Source: Pyronema omphalodes
Lineage: Eukaryota; Ascomycota; Pezizomycetes; Pezizales; Pyronemataceae
DNA length: 64,000 nt
Assembly: GCA_024516155.1 (NCBI GenBank)
Contig: JAJJXM010000002.1
Span: 310,001 to 374,000, forward strand
Direction: 5' to 3'
Each line of letters starts with the position of its first letter. The first letter of the stretch is position 1. The position numbers and the translations under genes are program-made. Positions 33,533 through 45,885 of the stretch are shown here, piece by piece. The notes beneath the pieces are model-generated. The model saw only the letters and a program-made list of their open reading frames with translations, was not told the DNA's origin and did no database searches.

Positions 33533-35834
33533 TGACGTCATGACATGACATGATCTTTAAAAAATTATAATGATGTACTTTAATACTTAGCCGATCAATT
33601 AATTTAATTTAATTCATAATTTTTTTTTTTCACAGTGAACTGAAAATACTTAAGAGCTACCTCTACATATTCTCGTGTGACGGATAACGCACTTGGAAGA
33701 TAACTTACCTATGACGTAGATATGATTCGCCTCTTAGATCCGCATCGAGCCATCTTATCTCTCGCTTAATCTATGTACGCAAACTCCACGGAAACAGAAA
33801 TTCGTGATTACTGGGCTTTATCACATCATCTCCGTGACCACGAAATTGCTCCTCCCTACATGTCATCGCCTCACATCAATAACACCCCTGTCCCTGTCAT
33901 CTCTAGGTCTCTACCCTACCCTATTCACCGCACGTGATTCCTTCTACACTTCTCTATCTTCTTCATCTTCTAAATCCCAAGATTTGAATATACCTGTAAC
34001 AATCCATAAAGCCTGTAACTTTAAAGATGTAGATAATCAAAACCAAGGTTTTGAGTCGAGATGTCTCGGTTCCTGATGACCGAAGTCTCTTCAAGTCACG
34101 CTAGATCAGACAGATTATAGATTACGTTCTTGACACCTTCGTTTTATCCAGAAGCTAGAAACTACAACATGGCTTCTATAGTATATATGCTTCTTATTAT
34201 AAAAACTACGCGATCGGATTCTACCTAATGCTATGACATTTAGATACATATCGATTTTCAGAATTCTGGTGCATGCCGGTTTCAAGCAGGCGCTATCCCA
34301 TCTTTACTAGATATATTTCCCGCACGACTATGTAGTATGTATCCCAATCAAATATCTAAATCTTATTTAATTCATAACAGGGATATAATAGCATATTATG
34401 GGTAGACTAAGAAAAAAGTGTATATTCGAACCCGAGTGATAAGAGAAAGATATGCATATGCATATGCACTTCTGTTTGTGGCATGTGCAGTAATTACCCC
34501 AATTACTGTATTTCATGTAGGTTCTATGAAGGTTCAATGCACTTTACACCCCAGTTACAGTCTATTCTACAGATCTCTTCATTTCCTGTCGTACTGATGT
34601 ATTATAGCTAGATGCTTCGATATATCTTCAGCTATGTAGGCATACTCCAAATTGCTTTTTCTACCCCCTAATCGCTATTAACTAACTACTCCCTTTACGA
34701 GCTTCACGAGCTTCACGAGCTTCACGAGCTGTAATACATATTTCCACAGCAACACTTTGTCTGTCTGTCTACATATCTTATCAACCCATTCTCAGCGCTA
34801 ATAAACGCCATCGTAGTTCTCGACCTTGAGACCGCAATGCACCCCTCCACCCCTGGATCCAACGCCTGAGTCAAGTTCCTTATCGTCTACCGAAATTCAC
34901 GGAACTAGTAATTATTAAAGTCTATGCTATCTCCTTTCTGCTATCTAAAATCCCAGCGGTATGTGCTGATTGTTTAGGTAAGACCATAGCATGACCCGGG
35001 GAATCACTGCACTACGTCGCTGGGTGTGCTGGGAATAGACTGATTAAAGCGAGCGGATAAATAGGCGCTTCACTGGTCCATAAGAAATCGTCTCTAGAGA
35101 TTCTCTGTGGGATTCTGGGTTCAGGGCTCGCTGAGACGGTGCAAACGCCACTGATGGTAATTGTGTGATAGGGCTCGTTGGTTAGGCCAATTTTCTTTGA
35201 TTATTATTTGGAATTTTTGGGAGTTGGAATTAGAATGAGTTGAGATATGTGGAGGGTTTCTTTCATGTGTCTTTTTTGGAATGTTAAGTTGCTGTTTATG
35301 CCATGTATTCAAACGTCTCGGTCTGTGTGAAGTCCTCTGTATCGCTTTCAAATCTTCAGCATTATGGGGAAGGCTTACTTTAGATCATGGAGGTGTGGGG
35401 CAATAGCGTTCATCGGTAAAGTTGGATAAGTTTTATCTGATACTGGTTGCTACGAATATGCTGCTACATACATTGATAAATCTTATGGTTTTTGAGCATT
35501 ACGTGAGCGAGGCGAAGTACTACGAGAAGCTAGGCTTGCTTAGGAACTCGCCGAGTTGGCGCTGAAGGTGTATGTACTGAATCCAGCGCGCCAAGAAAAA
35601 TTAATTTTCTCATATATATTCATCATTAACTCGGGTATTATATGCATGCACAGCTATCCTCTGCTACCAAAACCAAAACCAAAACCAAAATCAACCAAAA
35701 ACCAAACCAGAAACGTTGACACCAATAATAAAAACATTCAACTCCCCATAACCGTAAATCAAATCCAAATCCAAAAACTCCCATGCTGAAACTCCTATCG
35801 CCATGCCCAGTACCTGCCCTCCATTTATCCCCGA
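33533..35834. other. AT-rich intergenic region
   Basis: 2.3 kb with no supportable gene. It contains ATTTAATTTAATT repeats near 33600, GCATAT repeats near 34455, ACGAGCTTC x 3.7 at 34697-34730, and an AACCAA-rich tract at 35666-35708. The right edge is the lipase 3' flank. Confidence 0.6.
34697..34730. repeat. 9-bp tandem repeat (ACGAGCTTC)
   Basis: Nearly four exact copies in otherwise AT-rich intergenic sequence. Confidence 0.85.
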
Positions 35835-36950
35835 TTAGAGCTCCCCGTCTCCCTGATACCATCCCCCTATTTCCAAAGGAACACAAACCCCCATCCTATG
35901 AAAATAATCCCTATGCCTATCCACAGCAGTCCACAACCCAACTCCCTCTCCGATAGAACACTCCTTATCCTCAGCTCCTTCACAGATCCTTACGTCTTCT
36001 CTGCTCACAGGGAGCGCACGCTTTGCAATAAACACTTCTCCTGCGTGATGTGAATATCCCCACGCTGGTGGAAGCATCGGAACAGGATCTCCAGCGTGTG
36101 TGACTCTTATATACTTGGGTATCTCTGTTCCCCTGGTGCCCGTCTCTTGTGTCTTTCCATCCCTCGTCTCTGTAGGCATGGTCTTCTGGCCCATATTTGC
36201 ATCCGTCCGAGATATGTTGAATACCCCATCAAGATATCCCGCAAACTCTCCATTCCCCACTTTCGGTTCCCCAAAGGTAACAACCCTCACATCCCAACCT
36301 CTCGCACTACCTTCCAACCCCGCTAGTGCCGCTATGGCACCCCCTAGGGAATGTCCCACTACCTGTACCGACCATCTTTGATATTCCTCTTTTCTCAGTA
36401 CACCTTCAATCTCTGGTACTACCACCTTAGCAGCTTCTTTCCAGCTACTTAGAAACCCCGCATGCACAGTGCAGTTTTTACAGTCACTCCCGCCGTATGG
36501 TAGGTAAGCCTGAGGTGCCACGGTAAGGTCTGCCACCGCTCCTGCTAAACTGTAAGTACCACGGAAAGCGAGTAAAATCCGACGGTTCGGTGGGTCAAGA
36601 GCAAGATAGCCGGTGGTATCGGTTAATGCTAGGCCGGTATGGAAGGTAGTGAGGAGCCGGAGTGAAGGGTACAGGGAGCAGAAAGAGAGGCATTCGAATG
36701 GAGCGTAGAGGCCAGCGGGGAAAGGGGGTGGGGAAAGGCAGTAGGTTATGTCGACTAGTTCTGAGAGGGAGGTCAGGTGGGAGAAGAGAGTTGGTGATAT
36801 CGTTGGCCGCGGGGAGGGGGTGCTGCTGGGGCCGGCTACGGGGGGAGAGGAAGAGGACAGGGATGGGGAGCGGTTTCGGGAGTGGGAGAGCGCCTGCTGA
36901 TCGGCAGCGAAGGCGGTAACAGCGAGTACAAGGAGCGAGGGTAACCGCAT
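35835..36950 (-). CDS. Secreted class-3 lipase (Rhizomucor-type alpha/beta hydrolase)
   Basis: Single-exon 371-aa protein of the fungal lipase_3 family, which hydrolyses triacylglycerols or related esters outside the cell. Residues 1-15 are a signal peptide (MRLPSLLVLAVTAFA), followed by a Ser/Pro-rich linker to about residue 52. The core begins at SELVDITYC. The oxyanion strand ILLAFRGT precedes the nucleophile elbow GHSLGG (S201). D288 in HAGDPVPMLPP and H346 in DRHRDYF complete a plausible triad. Cysteines at C157 and C160 (DCKNC) are typical of the family. Compared with compact family members there is an extra charged loop at about 246-276 between GVFNIS and the catalytic Asp. Lipase and feruloyl-esterase-like specificity cannot be separated from sequence. 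Confidence 0.92.
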   Translation of the reverse strand: MRLPSLLVLAVTAFAADQQALSHSRNRSPSLSSSSPPVAGPSSTPSPRPTISPTLFSHLTSLSELVDITYCLSPPPFPAGLYAPFECLSFCSLYPSLRLLTTFHTGLALTDTTGYLALDPPNRRILLAFRGTYSLAGAVADLTVAPQAYLPYGGSDCKNCTVHAGFLSSWKEAAKVVVPEIEGVLRKEEYQRWSVQVVGHSLGGAIAALAGLEGSARGWDVRVVTFGEPKVGNGEFAGYLDGVFNISRTDANMGQKTMPTETRDGKTQETGTRGTEIPKYIRVTHAGDPVPMLPPAWGYSHHAGEVFIAKRALPVSREDVRICEGAEDKECSIGEGVGLWTAVDRHRDYFHRMGVCVPLEIGGWYQGDGEL

Positions 36951-37925
36951 CGTAGTATATTTCGTTATAGCTTTACGGATATGGCGGCGAAGAACTTCAG
37001 TATGCGTTCCGGGTGGGTAGTAGTTTCGTTCCTATTATTCGCCGTACGGGGGGATTTCTGTCGGTACCGATTCTTCTCGTCACTGGAAGTCAGTAAAGGT
37101 CAGTATGTCTAATAGAAAGAAATTCCGTAGAAGGTGCGTAGTCGTAATGTATAGTGGTTGTGGTTTATAAATGCCCCGGATGCGTCATTTGACGTTCTCT
37201 AGCTGATCCCATCACGCGCCTGACAGGGGACAGACAGGATTCATGAGCGCGTGTGGTGTAACGTGACACGACGCGTTACACCCGCTATTTGCCCGCTTCG
37301 ATACCCGCCGACCGCCCATCGCCATCTCCGCAGCAGCAGTTGTGCCACGCTTGATCACGGTGTTATTGCCGCGATTTCCGCGAAACACCACCGTATCACA
37401 CCAATACAGCTGACCACCATCTACAAAATAGCAGATGGGGGCAGTTTACTCTACTGTCATGACGCACATTGCGAGGCTTTCGCCATACCTCTGGTTAAGG
37501 GGCTTTTTTGGTGCAGCTAAGAAGACGCCGCTTCTGAAGCGAAAATCCCCAGACGGCTTTAATGGTGAGTTTTTATTGTATTCTCAATCTTAAGACGTTA
37601 TAATACAAATTGCTCTGCATCACTGAACATCAAAATGTTTTAAAGCTATTTTGATAAACGATGGCTTTGCGAATATTCCCTTTCAACGATTCATGTCTTT
37701 TGACCCTTCATAATGTATCATTCTTTAATGCCCCGTTCATTCATTTGTAATTATTTTGTAATTAATCACCCTCTTTAACTACATTCCTTCCTCCATTCAC
37801 TGCACGTCATAACATTAAGGTTAGGAAATTTTACGAATAAACAAATCATCAGTTTACTAACAACACTACTCCTAGTCACCACTACGATAGCCCCAACCAA
37901 TTCCCACACCCCCTCCATTACCTCC
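36951..37925. promoter_or_regulatory. Divergent promoter region, lipase and HAD genes
   Basis: About 1 kb between outward-reading genes. It includes a GC-richer segment (37230-37540) with an open frame of 89 codons that has no family signature. I recognise no specific sites. Confidence 0.45.
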
Positions 37926-38945
37926 ATGTCTACAGAAAAAAACACCTCCAACCTCTCAAGCACCCCCATCGTTCCTTCCATTCATGATATTACCGTGAAC
38001 CATGGATGCGACTTCCGCAACCTCAAATTCTTCTTCGATTTCGACGAGACCCTAACCATCTCCGACACAACGGGTTCCCTTGCCACAGTTTTCTACACCT
38101 TTAGCCCTCACAGGAAGGACCACCCCCACCAATGGTCCTATTATGTGCAAGCATACCTAGAAGACTTATCCGCCATCCCACCTCTGTCTCGCCTTACCAT
38201 CGACGAGGAGCGTATCCACCTTCGACGACTTCCCGCCATTGATAGAGCCTCTATCAATCGGATTATCTCAGACAAAATTTTCCATGGCGTCCACACCCAG
38301 ACCATCGCCCAGGAAGCTCGAAACGTAAAGCTTCGTCCTAATGTCGAGGAGGTGATGGATTTTATTGGTGATCATGGAGGGGATATAAACATTGTCTCAA
38401 TCAACTGGTCAAAATCCTGGATCCGCAGTGCTCTTCGATTGGATATTGAGAAACGGAAGGATAAATGTGGTTATGAGATTTATTCGAATGATCTTGAAGT
38501 TGACGACAACGGGTATACTACTGGGGTAATTACGGATGATGTTGTTGGGGCTGAGGATAAGGAGGGGATTTTTGAGGGGGTGATGAATACGTTACAGAAA
38601 GAAGAGAGGCAGGAGGTGATCCAGTCTGTAGACCATTCGGATTGCCCTATGTTCTTTACTATCGCAGCAGGAGATTCTTCTACTGATCTCTTGATGCTTC
38701 TTAAAGCGGATCTTGGAATCGTGGTGGGAGATAACCTTGATAAGCATCTTACGAGGCTTGGAATCCCTTGCATGCCCCTATCTGAATTCGACAGACAGAC
38801 GAGATCTAGAAAGGAGAAGGCGTTGTTTAAGCTTAACTCGGAGGGGGACTGGAAGGAGTTGATAGGGGTCTTGGAGAGAAACTTTCAGATGGGTTGGGAG
38901 GAGGAGGAGAGGAGAATGCTCCAGGATGGTCATCCACAGGCGTAA
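37926..38945 (+). CDS. HAD-superfamily phosphatase-like protein
   Basis: Single-exon 339-aa protein with HAD hydrolase motifs. Motif I is FFFDFDETLT (the first Asp is the nucleophile). A helical cap follows, then motif II as IVSINWSK, a lysine/arginine-containing region (SALRLDIEKRKDK) and motif IV as AGDSSTDLLML. This matches the fungal phosphoserine-phosphatase-like group that includes yeast Cto1-type proteins, but the substrate is unknown. The start is well placed: the ATG at 37926 follows a stretch with no upstream in-frame Met, and about 30 residues precede motif I. It converges with MSH3, whose stop is 440 bp away. Confidence 0.88.
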   Translation: MSTEKNTSNLSSTPIVPSIHDITVNHGCDFRNLKFFFDFDETLTISDTTGSLATVFYTFSPHRKDHPHQWSYYVQAYLEDLSAIPPLSRLTIDEERIHLRRLPAIDRASINRIISDKIFHGVHTQTIAQEARNVKLRPNVEEVMDFIGDHGGDINIVSINWSKSWIRSALRLDIEKRKDKCGYEIYSNDLEVDDNGYTTGVITDDVVGAEDKEGIFEGVMNTLQKEERQEVIQSVDHSDCPMFFTIAAGDSSTDLLMLLKADLGIVVGDNLDKHLTRLGIPCMPLSEFDRQTRSRKEKALFKLNSEGDWKELIGVLERNFQMGWEEEERRMLQDGHPQA

Positions 38946-39385
38946 GAGCAGGGGGAGCACGGATCAGTTGTGGTTAAAGCAGGTTACGGGGCCGGAGGAT
39001 GCCACAGTAAAAAATGAGTCGGAGTTGTAAATAGCATCAATAATGTCTCGGAAGTCCAAGATATCGACCCAAATTGCGTGAAGAAGCATCCGAAAACGTG
39101 TTAAAAAGTAGCGGAGTGACGAAGTATGAAGCCATGAGGCAACGAAGCAAAACAAATATTCCCCAGGGTTATTGGTATCATATAAGCGCCTACAAGGCCT
39201 CACAGAAATATGAGTGATGAGTGATGAGTGATGAGTTATGAGTTATGTTTTTTATTGTATTGTTTTCATTGATATCATTATCTCTCAATTTAACGTCATC
39301 GCCGTTTAAAAACGCCAACATTTCCTCCCGAAACAAATAAATTACGTAATTATATCATCGTATCGTTATCCCGCCTTCAGAGATT
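38946..39385. other. Convergent 3' intergenic region
   Basis: Short spacer between the stops of the HAD gene and MSH3. It holds GAGTGAT/GAGTTAT 7-bp repeats at 39210-39246. No gene. Confidence 0.6.
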
Positions 39386-42300
39386 CTACACCCCCAATTC
39401 CCCTACAGCTTCTTCCAGCAACTTAACCATTTCCTCATCCCCCTCCAAGACCTTTCCTACTACCCCAGCCAATCTTCTACTACTCCGTCCCTTCATCTCT
39501 TCCTCCATCATCCCACTTCTCTTCCCCGCATTTTCCAGTAACTCATGCGGTAGCCCCGCCATACGCGCCACATTCAACCCATAACTTCTATGCGCCACTC
39601 CATCCGCCAATTTATACAAAAAAGCGATTTCATCCTCCCCCAATTCCTCAAAGCCCATATGAACATTCCTAATCCCATCGTGTACATCGGCCATCTTAGC
39701 CAACAGGGGATAATGGGTAACAAACAACGTAAGAGCCCTACAATCCTTCAACATAAACTCCAACACAGCATGCGCAATAGCAACACCATCATGAGTAGAA
39801 GTTCCTCTTCCAAGCTCATCAAGTATTACTAAACTCTTATTTGTGGCTTGTTTCAATATCTCACTGGTTTCGTTTAATTCTACCATAAATGTGGATTCGC
39901 CGGCCATCATGTTATCGTTGGCTCCCATGCGTGTGTAGACTGCATCTAGAAGCCCGAGTTTGGCGGAGTCGCAGGGGACGTAGGATCCGATTTGTGCCAT
40001 GATGGAAATCAGGGCAACTTGACGGACGAAGGAGGATTTTCCACCCATGTTGGGACCGGTAATTAATAGTGCCGGTGAAGACGGGGATAAGGAAATGTCG
40101 TTGGGGACATAGGAGGAAAGAAGAAGTTGCTCCACCATGGGATGACGACCAGCAGTGACGGAGATGATGGTTTCGTCTACAAAGACGGGTTTAGAATATC
40201 CGGGTTGGTTAGCAACAGTTGCTAGGGATAGCAGACAATCTAAGGTTGCGAGAGATGCGACGGTATCTCTTAGGTCCTGGTAGTGAGTTGAAATACGGGC
40301 AAGGAAACGGATAAAGGCTTTATCACACTCTGCGGCCAGAGATTCCTTATGTTGATCTCGCTCCCGAAGCATGTTAATAATCTCGGGGGTGTGATATCGA
40401 TCTACTTTTTTAGTGCCGCTAATTTTGGCCCAAGATGCGGGGACGTTTTTGAGGGTGTTTTTGTCGTTTGGTAGCTCGATTAGGTACTCGATACCAGAGA
40501 CCGTGACATAGGAGACTTTACGACCTTTCAGGATACTGGAAATCTCGGCCCGGTGCGCATCTAAGTCGGCTTCGACAGCCATTATGCCGCATTTGTGATT
40601 AACAATGGCCTCGTATTCGTCCTTGTCCTCGTGAAGGAAAAAATTATATTTATCATCCTTTCCTGCAGCTTGGTGGGAGAATTCATCCAAGAAACTCTGT
40701 ACTGCAGTCCTCATCCTAGGGAGGGCAGCAATAGCGGTGTTGATCATGTTGCTCTTGAATCCTGCTTCTGATGGAGAGTCGACGGCGGGGAAGCAGCTGG
40801 TAATTCGAAGCATAGTTTGAAGGACTGCTAATAACTCTGGGCGGGTACACTTTCCGTAATAAATTCTGATAAGACCTTTTTCAAGATCATAGGTGATTTT
40901 TGATATTAATTCTTTCAGCTTTTCGAGTTTTGGGTTATCGCCGTGAGCCATTTCTTCAACAGCTTCCACACGCTGTTCCAACTGATGTTTGTCGAGCAAT
41001 GGGCGCCCGACCCAGTTTCTTAATAGACGGCGCCCGAATTTGGTTTTAGTACGGTCGAGGGTCCAAAATAAACTGCCGTTGGTAGAGTAGTCGGTTTGGT
41101 TGCGGTAAATTTCGAGGGAGGAGAGGGTATTGCCGTTGAGAAGCATATGGGAACGACCGGAAAAGGATTGGAAGTACTTGGTAAGATCGAAGACGTGCTC
41201 AAGTCCATAGTCCGTGAGATGTGTAATCATGGCAGAAAGACATGTTGTGACCAGCGGTGGGAGGCCCATGACTTTGTCCAAGAGCTCTAGGTAAGTCTGT
41301 TAGTGACATCTGATGAAGCCGCAGTGAGACAAACAAGAGGGTGTCCTACTATTCTTCCCCTCAGGATCCTCCGCATTCGTAACTTTATCCGCATAAAACC
41401 TATTCACATGGATCGCAGCATCCGCCTCTTTCTTCACCTGTTCAACTCTCTCCACTCTAACCCGATCCCCGAAAACATTCGTCGTAGATCCAGCAAGTGC
41501 CTGAACAATCTTCTCACTAGCCTTGGAAAGCTCTCCCACGATGAGGAATTCACAAGGCGCAATATGTAGCAGCCTAGTCTCAATCTCGCCGCGCATAAAA
41601 CCATCCGAAAATTCATCATACACCACTTCTCCAGTTGATGGCTGCACTGCCACTATTCCCACCGATACCTTTTCATCACTCCCAGTCCCTCCAGCCAATT
41701 TCTCTGTTACCGCCAGCAAAAACCCAGTATTTGACGCACCTCCCGATCCTGCGCCCGCAGACATATCCCCCTCCATGCCCATCCCATCAATATCATCAAT
41801 ATAAGTTCCCTTGGTATAAAGATTCGTCAATCTCCTCTCGAATGGAGCGCTTTTATTATCTCCGGCAGCTTTTAAAGCAGCTGTTTCCAGCTGTCTCACA
41901 ACTCCAACCTTATAGCCATTTGCAACCAGACGTTTAACATGTACATGGAGTCTATGTACCGGAATTGACGCGGAAGCAAATCTATCATATTGTGCTTCCG
42001 AAGGGTGATTATCAAATCTCATTTTCCCCGGGATGCACATAATTGAAAGATTCTGTGAAGCAATTCTTGCATCCTCTCCAAAGAATCGAAATTTGTACCC
42101 CACCTCTACCACTAAGATAGTATCCGGGTATTTCTGCTTAATATTCACCACCTGCTGTTCCAGCGGTGTTAACTTTGGACCCTTCTTCCCCTTCGCTGTC
42201 GTAGCTTTGGTGGCTTTGGAATCCGTCGCCGCCTTTCCACGACCAAATTTCTTAGCAAGAGCACTTGGCGCAGGTTCCTCTTCTGCCGGCGCCAGCTCAG

Positions 42301-43069
42301 CAGCTTGACCATCCTCCCCATCCTCGAGCTCACCAAAGGTATCATCACCAATAGCCGAGGAAGAAGGACGAGCAAATTCAATCTTCCCAAGCTTCTGCAT
42401 AAACTTCTCTCTAAGCTCCTGTTTTATTTGTGTCCGCTCCGGATCTTCCGGGGGTGCGTCGACTTCCATTTTATCCGCCATACGCTGGGTAGGGTCGTAT
42501 CGAAATCTTGACGCTGTTGCTTGGGAGCTCTGGTATGCGCCCTGGGATGCAGAAATACCCGACTGCACGGCTGCCTGGGTCCTCGAAGCCTTGAGATCCG
42601 TAGGCGCATCATCAAGTTCCTCATCATCATCGTCATGAATATTTTTCCTCGCTCTCTTGACAGGTTTCTTTCCCTTTCCAGATACAGTATATAGATCATC
42701 ATCGTCATCGTCGGCTGAATGGTTGTACTCGTCTTCGCTATCTTGTGCAGCACGTTTTGAGGCACGCCGACGAGTGGATGGTACTACATCATCGTCGTCG
42801 TCGTTGTCGTCATTGTCTTCCGCGTCATCTTCCGGTTCCGGGGTGGGGTTCTTTTTCTTTTTCGGTGCGCTAATTGTTCTCTTCTTCTGGGAGGATTTTG
42901 GTGCTGACTTTTCTATGGGCTTTGCTGTGGGCTTTGCCGGTGCTTCGGTGGGCGTAGCGGAGGACGGAGTACTCGCAGGGTCCTTGTGAATGCTGGCGGG
43001 ACTCGATTTTGGTAAAAAGAACGAGGAGATTGTGCGCTGCTTTGTAGGCTGGGATGAGGGAGGTGGCAT
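39386..43069 (-). CDS. MSH3: DNA mismatch repair protein Msh3
   Basis: MutS homologue that pairs with Msh2 (MutS-beta) to bind insertion-deletion loops in the nucleus. Exons 43069-41350 and 41286-39386, with a 63-bp intron (GTAGGA donor), give 1206 aa. The N-terminus carries a PCNA-binding PIP motif (QRTISSFF). A long disordered segment with acidic runs ([17 protein letters not shown]) and [16 protein letters not shown] basic patches follows. The mismatch-binding domain has the Msh3-type [14 protein letters not shown] instead of the Msh6 FYE. The clamp/lever region spans the junction and [16 protein letters not shown]. The ATPase has Walker A GPNMGGKS (about residue 982), [17 protein letters not shown] and Walker [13 protein letters not shown] (about 1065), plus the dimerisation helix-turn-helix end. 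All parts are present and intact. Confidence 0.96.
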
Positions 43070-43720
43070 TGTGTGTGAAAGTCGGGATAGAGTTTGAAGC
43101 TGAGATGCTTCGCGCTGACGCGTTGACGCGATTTGTTGGAGACGCGTAGATCACGGGGTAGTAGGGCTGGGTGGGATTTAGGTGTGTGTAGTCTAACGCG
43201 TTTCCCCTGCGGACTCTCCGTTTTTCTCACTCGCATTTGAAATATTGGTTGGATATTAGGTATTTAATGAATTTAGATATATTTTTTCATTAACAACTTT
43301 TCATATACTTGCATGTCCTTATTCCTATTCCAATTCCAATTCCAATCCCTTTTCCCTAGCCTGATTCTTTCCTGTCATCCCCCACTTAATTTACTGTTGC
43401 TGCCCGTCCTACGCTTGATATTTCATGCTAAATAAACCAAAAAAATGAACAAAATATCTAGTTCGCCGAAAATGCAAAAAACTCCAAAAGCCAACCTATC
43501 TAACATAACCTACGTTTTCCTCCGCCATACCACTTCTGACTAACACTATCATATTCCTTCATCTCTCCCTCTCTCTCCCTCCGCCCCTCCGCCGCTTCCC
43601 TCCCCCCTCGCCAGCAATTCTCCCCAAAATTAGATTTGATTTATAAAAGACAGATGTGGATGTCAGCCTGCTTTGTTTGTTTGTGTCGAGGTAGTTGTCC
43701 TGCAACTTTTTGTACTCCAA
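43070..43720. other. Intergenic region, MSH3 promoter and TBC gene 3' flank
   Basis: 651 bp between two genes on the minus strand; the left part should contain the MSH3 promoter. Pyrimidine-rich (TCTCCCTCT-type) sequence lies at 43560-43610. No gene. Confidence 0.5.
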
Positions 43721-45885
43721 TTATACAGATCCGCTCCTATCTTCTCTTCCTGCTGATCTCACCATCCCAATAAACTCATCCTCCTTTCCTAGCATGAATT
43801 GTGAAGTTGCGTTCCAACCAAGAACCTTCAAGATATCAGTTGTATCCCCATAAAGCTTGCTCTCCAAAATTGTCATAATCGCAACTGCGGTCCGAATCAA
43901 AAATTCATCTCCCTCGAATGCATAAATATCCCAGATTCGGCTCGTAATATCCGGTGGGCATTGTAGAGCAAATAAGGTGAGGAACATTGGCTCGACATAC
44001 TGCGAGGGGTCGATTCGCAGGTTCTGGTGTATGTGGCGGTAGAGCGAGGGGAGCTTGTAGTGGAACATCTTGAGGAACGAAGTGTAGAAACGTGAGATAG
44101 CGCCGTTGTCCCGAGTAAAAAAGGAGAGGGGGAGTGGCCTGTTGAGCATATTGGCGATGGAGATGAAAGCTTGCTCTGGTGATTGATTGAGTAGAAGCAT
44201 TCCGGCAACTGTGTGGACACCGTAGATGTAGCCAACGTCGCTACGATACATTGAGTAAGCCATTAAAACGTCAATTAAAGCACCATGGAGTGGTCCGGTT
44301 TCCTGTTCACCAATCAGCACTTGTTGTTGAGGCATTCAAAATAGTCATTACCTGGAAGATTTTCAACTCGGGAAACGTCAATTGCGCATCTCGTCTAATC
44401 GCGACAAAGATATCTCTTTGTCTAGCCGAGTACATAGTAGGTGCCTTCTTCAAGCCATCCTCGATCTCTTTGGCTCGCTTCAAGGCCAACCGGTAAGTCT
44501 CAGCGCTAACTGCAAGAGGGTTACCAATAGCCAGCGCCCAAACTTGTCCTCGGCATCGGGGCGCCACGCCTTTCCACCACAGCTGTCGAGTCTCTGGCGC
44601 ACGGACGGCGCGATTCCAGTTGGGGATGATTTTAGACTCCCATTCGTTCGAAAATTCGTTCTGTAGCTTCTGTCTCGCTTCTTCCTCGGCGCGCTCTTTC
44701 TGTACTCGCTTGCGCTCTAGTAAAAGTCAGTTTAGATCATATGTACCTGGCAGAAAAAATCTTACCAGCTTCTTGTGATCGGCGCATCATTTGCTGGTAT
44801 TCCTTCAAGTGTCGCTTCTCCTCCTCCTTGGACTTTGGTGGTAGCCAGCTTGGGCGCGTTCGTGAGAGCACCGCTTCCTTCTCTTTACTGATTGGCAACG
44901 GGTCGATGATGCCATTGGAAACTTGTAGTGGTGGGAGCTCCATTGATGTCGAGGGAGACTTCTTTTTGGGAGGGAGAGACTCGCTTTTACGCTGCTTCTC
45001 AGTCTGTCCCATCTCCGTTTCAGCATGTTTTTCCAGTGCCTCACTGAGCTCCTTGGCCTCGGCGCCTAGCTGGAACATTGCGTCGCTCCAGCTCTTTGAT
45101 CGACCCAATCCATTTGTCTGGATAATCTGCACAGTGGGAATTTTCGGAGCATCTGGGGGTGTAGTAGTACCGTTTGCGTTCTTTTCCCGGCGAGTTTCTC
45201 TATCGGGTGAAGGAGTTGTAGAGTAGGCCATTGACGATCGCGGCGAGATGGGCACGTTGTAAAAGATGGCATCGTCCGGAACCTCATCATCCGTGTCTTC
45301 CTTATCATACTCCTCTTCCAACTGTTCACTCGTCTTGCGCTGCCAAGATGTCCGTTTTGGCCCTGCTGGGGAAACTTTCGGTCGATAGACGCTACCTACT
45401 GGCAAAGGCGCAACCCCATTGCCATTCGTGTAACTTGCCGCAGACAGTGGGGCAGGCGAGGAATGACGGTTGCGTGGTAGAGAGGGTGTTGAATGCGATT
45501 TCTTTGATCGCCCGGAAGCAGAAGGGGCTGCAAGGTGATCTACCGGCGGAACCGACTGCGTGTGAGAATGAGACGAAAAATTGTTGGTCTGAACAGTGGG
45601 GTAGGGCGGACGTTTGAGTTGCGCATGGGTGAGATCTCGAATGGTCGTAGGTAAGTTTCCGCGCTGTGCTTTACGGTCCTGTGATCGCCCCCTTTCAATA
45701 TCGTCGTCGAGCCCAATTTCCTCCATATCGTTCATCCCGTGGAGAATTCCTCTCTCGTCAAGCGTGAAGCTCGAGGGGATTGAGGACGTGGAAGTAACTG
45801 AAGGATCCTTCTCGCTGGCTCCATGGGTAACAAATCCCGGGGGTAGTGTTCCTACTGTTGCCATGGCGTTCATAAACGTAGACAA
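43721..45885 (-). CDS. TBC-domain protein (TBC1D12/14-like), catalytic fingers substituted
   Basis: TBC domains normally act as Rab GTPase-activating proteins. Exons 45885-44766, 44716-44352 and 44302-43721 give 688 aa. The first about 375 residues are Ser/Pro-rich and disordered. They lead into a charged helix (KEEEKRHLKEYQQMMRRSQEAE, continued as ERKRVQKERAEEEARQKLQ). The TBC domain starts at LWWKGVAPRCRGQVWALAIGN and includes TFPELKIFQ, GPLHGALIDVLMAYSMYRSD and RIWDIYAFEGDEFL. The arginine-finger motif IxxDxxR reads I480-R-R-D483-A-Q-L486, and the glutamine-finger motif YxQ reads Y-I-Y522. Both residues are unambiguous in the DNA. Either this is a non-catalytic Rab-binding protein or it uses another mechanism. 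Overall similarity is closest to TBC1D12/14. Confidence 0.92.
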
